A stretch of 55,161 bases of DNA. It comes from Bordetella parapertussis (GTDB lineage Bacteria; Pseudomonadota; Gammaproteobacteria; Burkholderiales; Burkholderiaceae_B). Below the pieces are notes generated by a model, which did not search any database, was not told where the DNA came from, and saw nothing but the letters and a program-made list of their open reading frames with translations. This document shows, piece after piece, positions 54,436 to 55,161 of the stretch. The stretch's first letter is position 1; every line of letters starts with the position of its first letter. The position numbers were made by a program, and so were the translations under genes. The DNA is taken from assembly GCA_945872285.1 (NCBI GenBank), contig CAMBZR010000012.1:1-55161 (forward strand), read 5' to 3'.

Positions 54436-55161
54436 TATTGTGCTGGATACCAAGACGGCAAGCGTTTTTCTAAGAAAGACGCGGTGCCCTCTGCAGCATC
54501 GGGCCTTTGGCGCAACTCTGAGTGCTCTCGCACCAGCTCGGCAAACAACACGTCATCCAGCAAAGACGCCGAGACAGCCAAAGTACGCAGCTTGGTGGCA
54601 GACACCGCGCTCGGAGAATTCATCAACAACCCGTCCACAATGCGTGCGCCCGTCGCTTGTAGTTGGTCAGCCTGACAAATCTCGTGCACAAACCCGATAC
54701 GCAGGGCAACTTCAGGACTAAAGCGTTCACACGTGAGTGCATAGCGCCGCACATTACGCACACCCATCGCTTTGCAAAGTTGCGGCAAGATAATCCCGGC
54801 AATTAAACCCCAACGCGCCTCCGTAATCGCAAAGATGGCATTGTCGGCGGCCACCACAATGTCGCACACCGAGGCCAGACCCGTCCCGCCCCCAAAGCAG
54901 CCACCTTGGATCAGCGCCACGGTTGGAAGGGGCAGCGCATCGAGCCGGCGAATCGCTTCTCCGGTCAGGCGCGACACGCGTTCGTTTTCTTCGGGACTTT
55001 TTGGCGCAACGCTTGAAATCCAGGCCAAGTCTGCACCCGCCTGAAAATGCTTACCATTGCCCTGCACCACGACCACACGTGCGCCGGACAGCGAAGGCAA
55101 CAAGTCTAAGGCCTGATGCAAGCCTTGAATCATGTCCTCGTTATAGGCGTTATTCACTGCT
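54435..55161 (-). CDS. Enoyl-CoA hydratase/isomerase family protein, 5' end missing
   Basis: The frame is open to the window edge, so the N-terminus is outside; at least 242 residues are visible. Oxyanion-hole stretches are GKHFQAGADLAWI and GGCFGGGTGLASVCDIVV, followed by ITEARWGLIAGI with the catalytic Glu. The opening AVNNAYNEDMI is where members have NRPxxxNA, so few residues are lost. Enzymes of this family hydrate enoyl-CoAs or isomerise or cleave related thioesters. The reaction cannot be fixed from these motifs. Confidence 0.9.
   Translation of the reverse strand, partial: AVNNAYNEDMIQGLHQALDLLPSLSGARVVVVQGNGKHFQAGADLAWISSVAPKSPEENERVSRLTGEAIRRLDALPLPTVALIQGGCFGGGTGLASVCDIVVAADNAIFAITEARWGLIAGIILPQLCKAMGVRNVRRYALTCERFSPEVALRIGFVHEICQADQLQATGARIVDGLLMNSPSAVSATKLRTLAVSASLLDDVLFAELVREHSELRQRPDAAEGTASFLEKRLPSWYPAQ

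Noticed and set aside
1..55161. CRISPR array, insertion sequence, prophage or rRNA operon
   Set aside because: No array of repeats with spacers, no transposase, phage structural or integrase frames and no rRNA-like sequence were found.

Overview
The window looks like chromosomal DNA of a betaproteobacterium of the order Burkholderiales, most like the Alcaligenaceae. The reasons are the moderate GC, four separate periplasmic Bug-type (tripartite tricarboxylate) solute receptors, several CaiB/MmgE/MaoC-type acid-catabolism genes, and the housekeeping block mltD-gloB-yafS-rnhA-dnaQ next to fabI. This is inference from gene content; no rRNA or other species marker is present.

Layout. (1) 1-2.9 kb: the 5' part of a secreted subtilisin-type autotransporter protease, a 46-codon Cys-containing peptide gene followed by a clear terminator, tRNA-Val(CAC), and two short genes that look like remnants (a CcdA-type antitoxin and a coiled-coil/TM protein). 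(2) 2.9-6.3 kb: two enolase-superfamily (mandelate racemase/muconate lactonizing type) enzymes flanking a Bug receptor, probably for a sugar acid or hydroxy acid. (3) 6.4-11.4 kb: conserved core genes dnaQ, rnhA, yafS-like methyltransferase, gloB, mltD, fabI. (4) 11.5-18.3 kb: a hydrolase/SCP2-like/3-hydroxyisobutyrate-dehydrogenase-like operon, a SulP transporter, an amidase and a BenE-type permease.

(5) 18.3-27.6 kb is the most unusual region. A GTP cyclohydrolase II with a dead DHBP-synthase-like N-terminus, a stand-alone RibD reductase domain, a PTPS/QueD-like protein that has lost catalytic and zinc residues, an MDR oxidoreductase without zinc cysteines, a GT4 glycosyltransferase, a short OpgH-like membrane glucosyltransferase, an NdvA-like glucan ABC exporter and a SAM methyltransferase are packed together, often overlapping. 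The set suggests a GTP-derived (pyrimidine or pteridine) compound that is glycosylated, methylated and perhaps exported. The product is unknown from sequence.

(6) 27.6-41.7 kb: acid catabolism through CoA thioesters (FAH-type hydrolase, GntR regulator, two CaiB CoA-transferases, acyl-CoA dehydrogenase, MmgE/PrpD, MaoC hydratase, class II aldolase, fumarase/PcaB-superfamily lyase, AcuI-like reductase) with three Bug receptors. (7) 41.8-50.2 kb: a form II CO-dehydrogenase-like molybdenum hydroxylase operon coxS-L-M-D-E-G, followed on the same strand by a metallo-beta-lactamase-fold hydrolase and a DMT permease. (8) 50.4-55.2 kb: a nitroreductase, an Atm1-type ABC exporter, a class C beta-lactamase-fold esterase and the 3' part of an enoyl-CoA hydratase gene that runs off the window.

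No CRISPR array, rRNA, insertion sequence or intact prophage was seen.
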